DNA of 64,000 nt from NCBI GenBank assembly GCA_949282265.1, contig CASDOZ010000007.1, forward strand, positions 62,001-126,000. Direction: 5' to 3'. Origin of the DNA: an uncultured Bacteroidales bacterium. Lineage in GTDB: Bacteria > Bacteroidota > Bacteroidia > Bacteroidales > Paludibacteraceae. Within the stretch, counting starts at the first letter, position 1; each line of letters starts with the position of its first letter. A program made the translations under genes and the position numbers. Shown here piece after piece: positions 63,212 to 64,000 of this stretch. The notes below the pieces were generated by a model. It was given only the letters and a program-made list of their open reading frames with translations, was not told the origin of the DNA and did no database searches.

Positions 63212-64000
63212 ATGTACTCATTTGTCATTGCTTTGGTTTTGCTTGTCGTGGGTTACTTCCTGTACGGTAAGTTAATGGAGAAAGTTTTCGGTGTCGAGCC
63301 ATCGCGTACCACGCCTGCCGTGGCCAATCCCGACGGCGTGGATTATGTGCCGCTGCCCTGGTGGCGCATTTTTCTGATACAGTTCCTGAATATCGCGGGT
63401 CTGGGCCCTATCTTTGGTGCCATTATGGGTATCATGTTCGGACCGGCGGCTTTTCTGTGGATTGTGTTCGGGACAATTTTTGCCGGCGCGGTGCACGATT
63501 ACCTGTCCGGCATGATGTCTATTCGCGCTAACGGCGCGAGTCTGCCGGAACTTATAGGCCAGGAACTGGGCAACGGAGTCAAACAAGCCATGCGCGTATT
63601 CTCGCTTTTCCTGATGATACTGGTGGGAGCTGTGTTCGTGTCGGGACCGGCAGGCCTGTTGGCAGGTTTGACACCGAAAATCAGTGTCACGGTTTGGATT
63701 GCCATCGTTTTTGCATATTATGTACTTGCAACCCTGTTGCCTATCGACAAACTGATTGGCCGTATTTATCCGATATTCGGAGTTGCGTTGCTGTTCATGG
63801 CGGTCGGTATTCTGGTGGCATTGTTCGTGAATAATGCCCCTATACCGGAAGTGTTCGATGGCTTGGAAAACAAGCAGCCGGGCAATCTGCCCATATTCCC
63901 GATGATGTTCGTGTCGATAGCCTGCGGCGCCATTAGCGGCTTCCATGCCACACAGTCGCCTTTGATGGCGCGCTGCGTGCAAAACGAACGCTACGGACGG
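63212..64000 (+). CDS. cstA: Carbon starvation protein CstA-type peptide transporter (partial)
   Basis: 263 codons visible; the window ends within the gene. Many helices (about eight so far), starting MYSFVIALVLLVVGYFLYGK. The CstA core includes NIAGLGPIFGAIMG and AGAVHDYLSGMMSIRANGAS, plus GAISGFHATQSPLMARC. CstA family members import pyruvate or peptides in starvation. Downstream part is unseen. Confidence 0.93.
   Translation, partial: MYSFVIALVLLVVGYFLYGKLMEKVFGVEPSRTTPAVANPDGVDYVPLPWWRIFLIQFLNIAGLGPIFGAIMGIMFGPAAFLWIVFGTIFAGAVHDYLSGMMSIRANGASLPELIGQELGNGVKQAMRVFSLFLMILVGAVFVSGPAGLLAGLTPKISVTVWIAIVFAYYVLATLLPIDKLIGRIYPIFGVALLFMAVGILVALFVNNAPIPEVFDGLENKQPGNLPIFPMMFVSIACGAISGFHATQSPLMARCVQNERYGR

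Overview
The window is a chromosomal segment of a member of the Bacteroidota, most likely order Bacteroidales. The support is: promoters of the TAnnTTTG (-7) type in front of many genes, TonB/ExbBD and TonB-dependent outer-membrane genes, a PorQ-type secretion gene followed by cmk-ispH-pfkA, a two-subunit methylmalonyl-CoA mutase (succinate to propionate metabolism) and a SecA of about 1135 residues. No rRNA, insertion sequence, integrase or CRISPR array is visible. One tRNA (Ser-GGA) is present. Species cannot be named from this sequence alone.

Layout. 1-477: tail of an EF-G-type gene. 700-7718: a probable envelope uptake cluster (TonB-dependent receptor, surface lipoprotein, MORN-type protein, free carboxypeptidase-regulatory-like domain protein) beside a PhoB/PhoR-like two-component pair. 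Three promoters here share an element at fixed spacing. 7786-10211 (minus): aroK, an ArgE-like deacylase, argB. 10427-20059 (minus): a complete Kdp potassium system with two tiny membrane ORFs (one is KdpF) and a terminal outer-membrane barrel, preceded by its regulators: a KdpD sensor half without kinase, a separate PAS histidine kinase and an NtrC-type (not OmpR-type) response regulator. Both operons start with a good sigma54 promoter, and each has a pair of near-identical palindromes about 100-120 bp upstream. This circuit is the most interesting thing I found.

20775-25087: secA, lgt. 25302-27332 (minus): serine hydrolase lipoprotein and TonB. 27728-31323: porQ, cmk, ispH, pfkA. 31402-34502: PspC, asparaginase, a MurG-like glycosyltransferase and a radical SAM protein. 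34732-37754: rpmH, PASTA protein, rluD, tatD. 37886-40462: tRNA-Ser, then exbB, a membrane protein and two exbD genes. 40855-43875 (minus): ABC exporter pair and radC. 43886-45703: secreted endonuclease I with a type IX sorting tail, then a lipocalin. 46601-49075: a restriction-modification locus (Vsr nickase, HTH-fused cytosine methylase, Eco47II-like endonuclease), more AT-rich than its neighbours. 49329-53376: methylmalonyl-CoA mutase. 53515-57027: membrane proteins and an M3 dipeptidase. 57181-57320: a tandem 78-bp repeat that carries a promoter. 57326-64000: YgjP-type metalloprotease, a small basic protein, dgt, rimO, an MFS transporter, an outer-membrane protein and the start of cstA.

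Functional links: envelope energy transduction (TonB, ExbB, ExbD) can drive the TonB-dependent receptor; PorQ and the C-terminal tail of the endonuclease point to a type IX secretion system; the Kdp genes form a self-contained regulon, inferred to respond to potassium limitation. Coordinates of starts were adjusted where an in-frame upstream extension overlapped a neighbour or preceded the conserved N-terminus.
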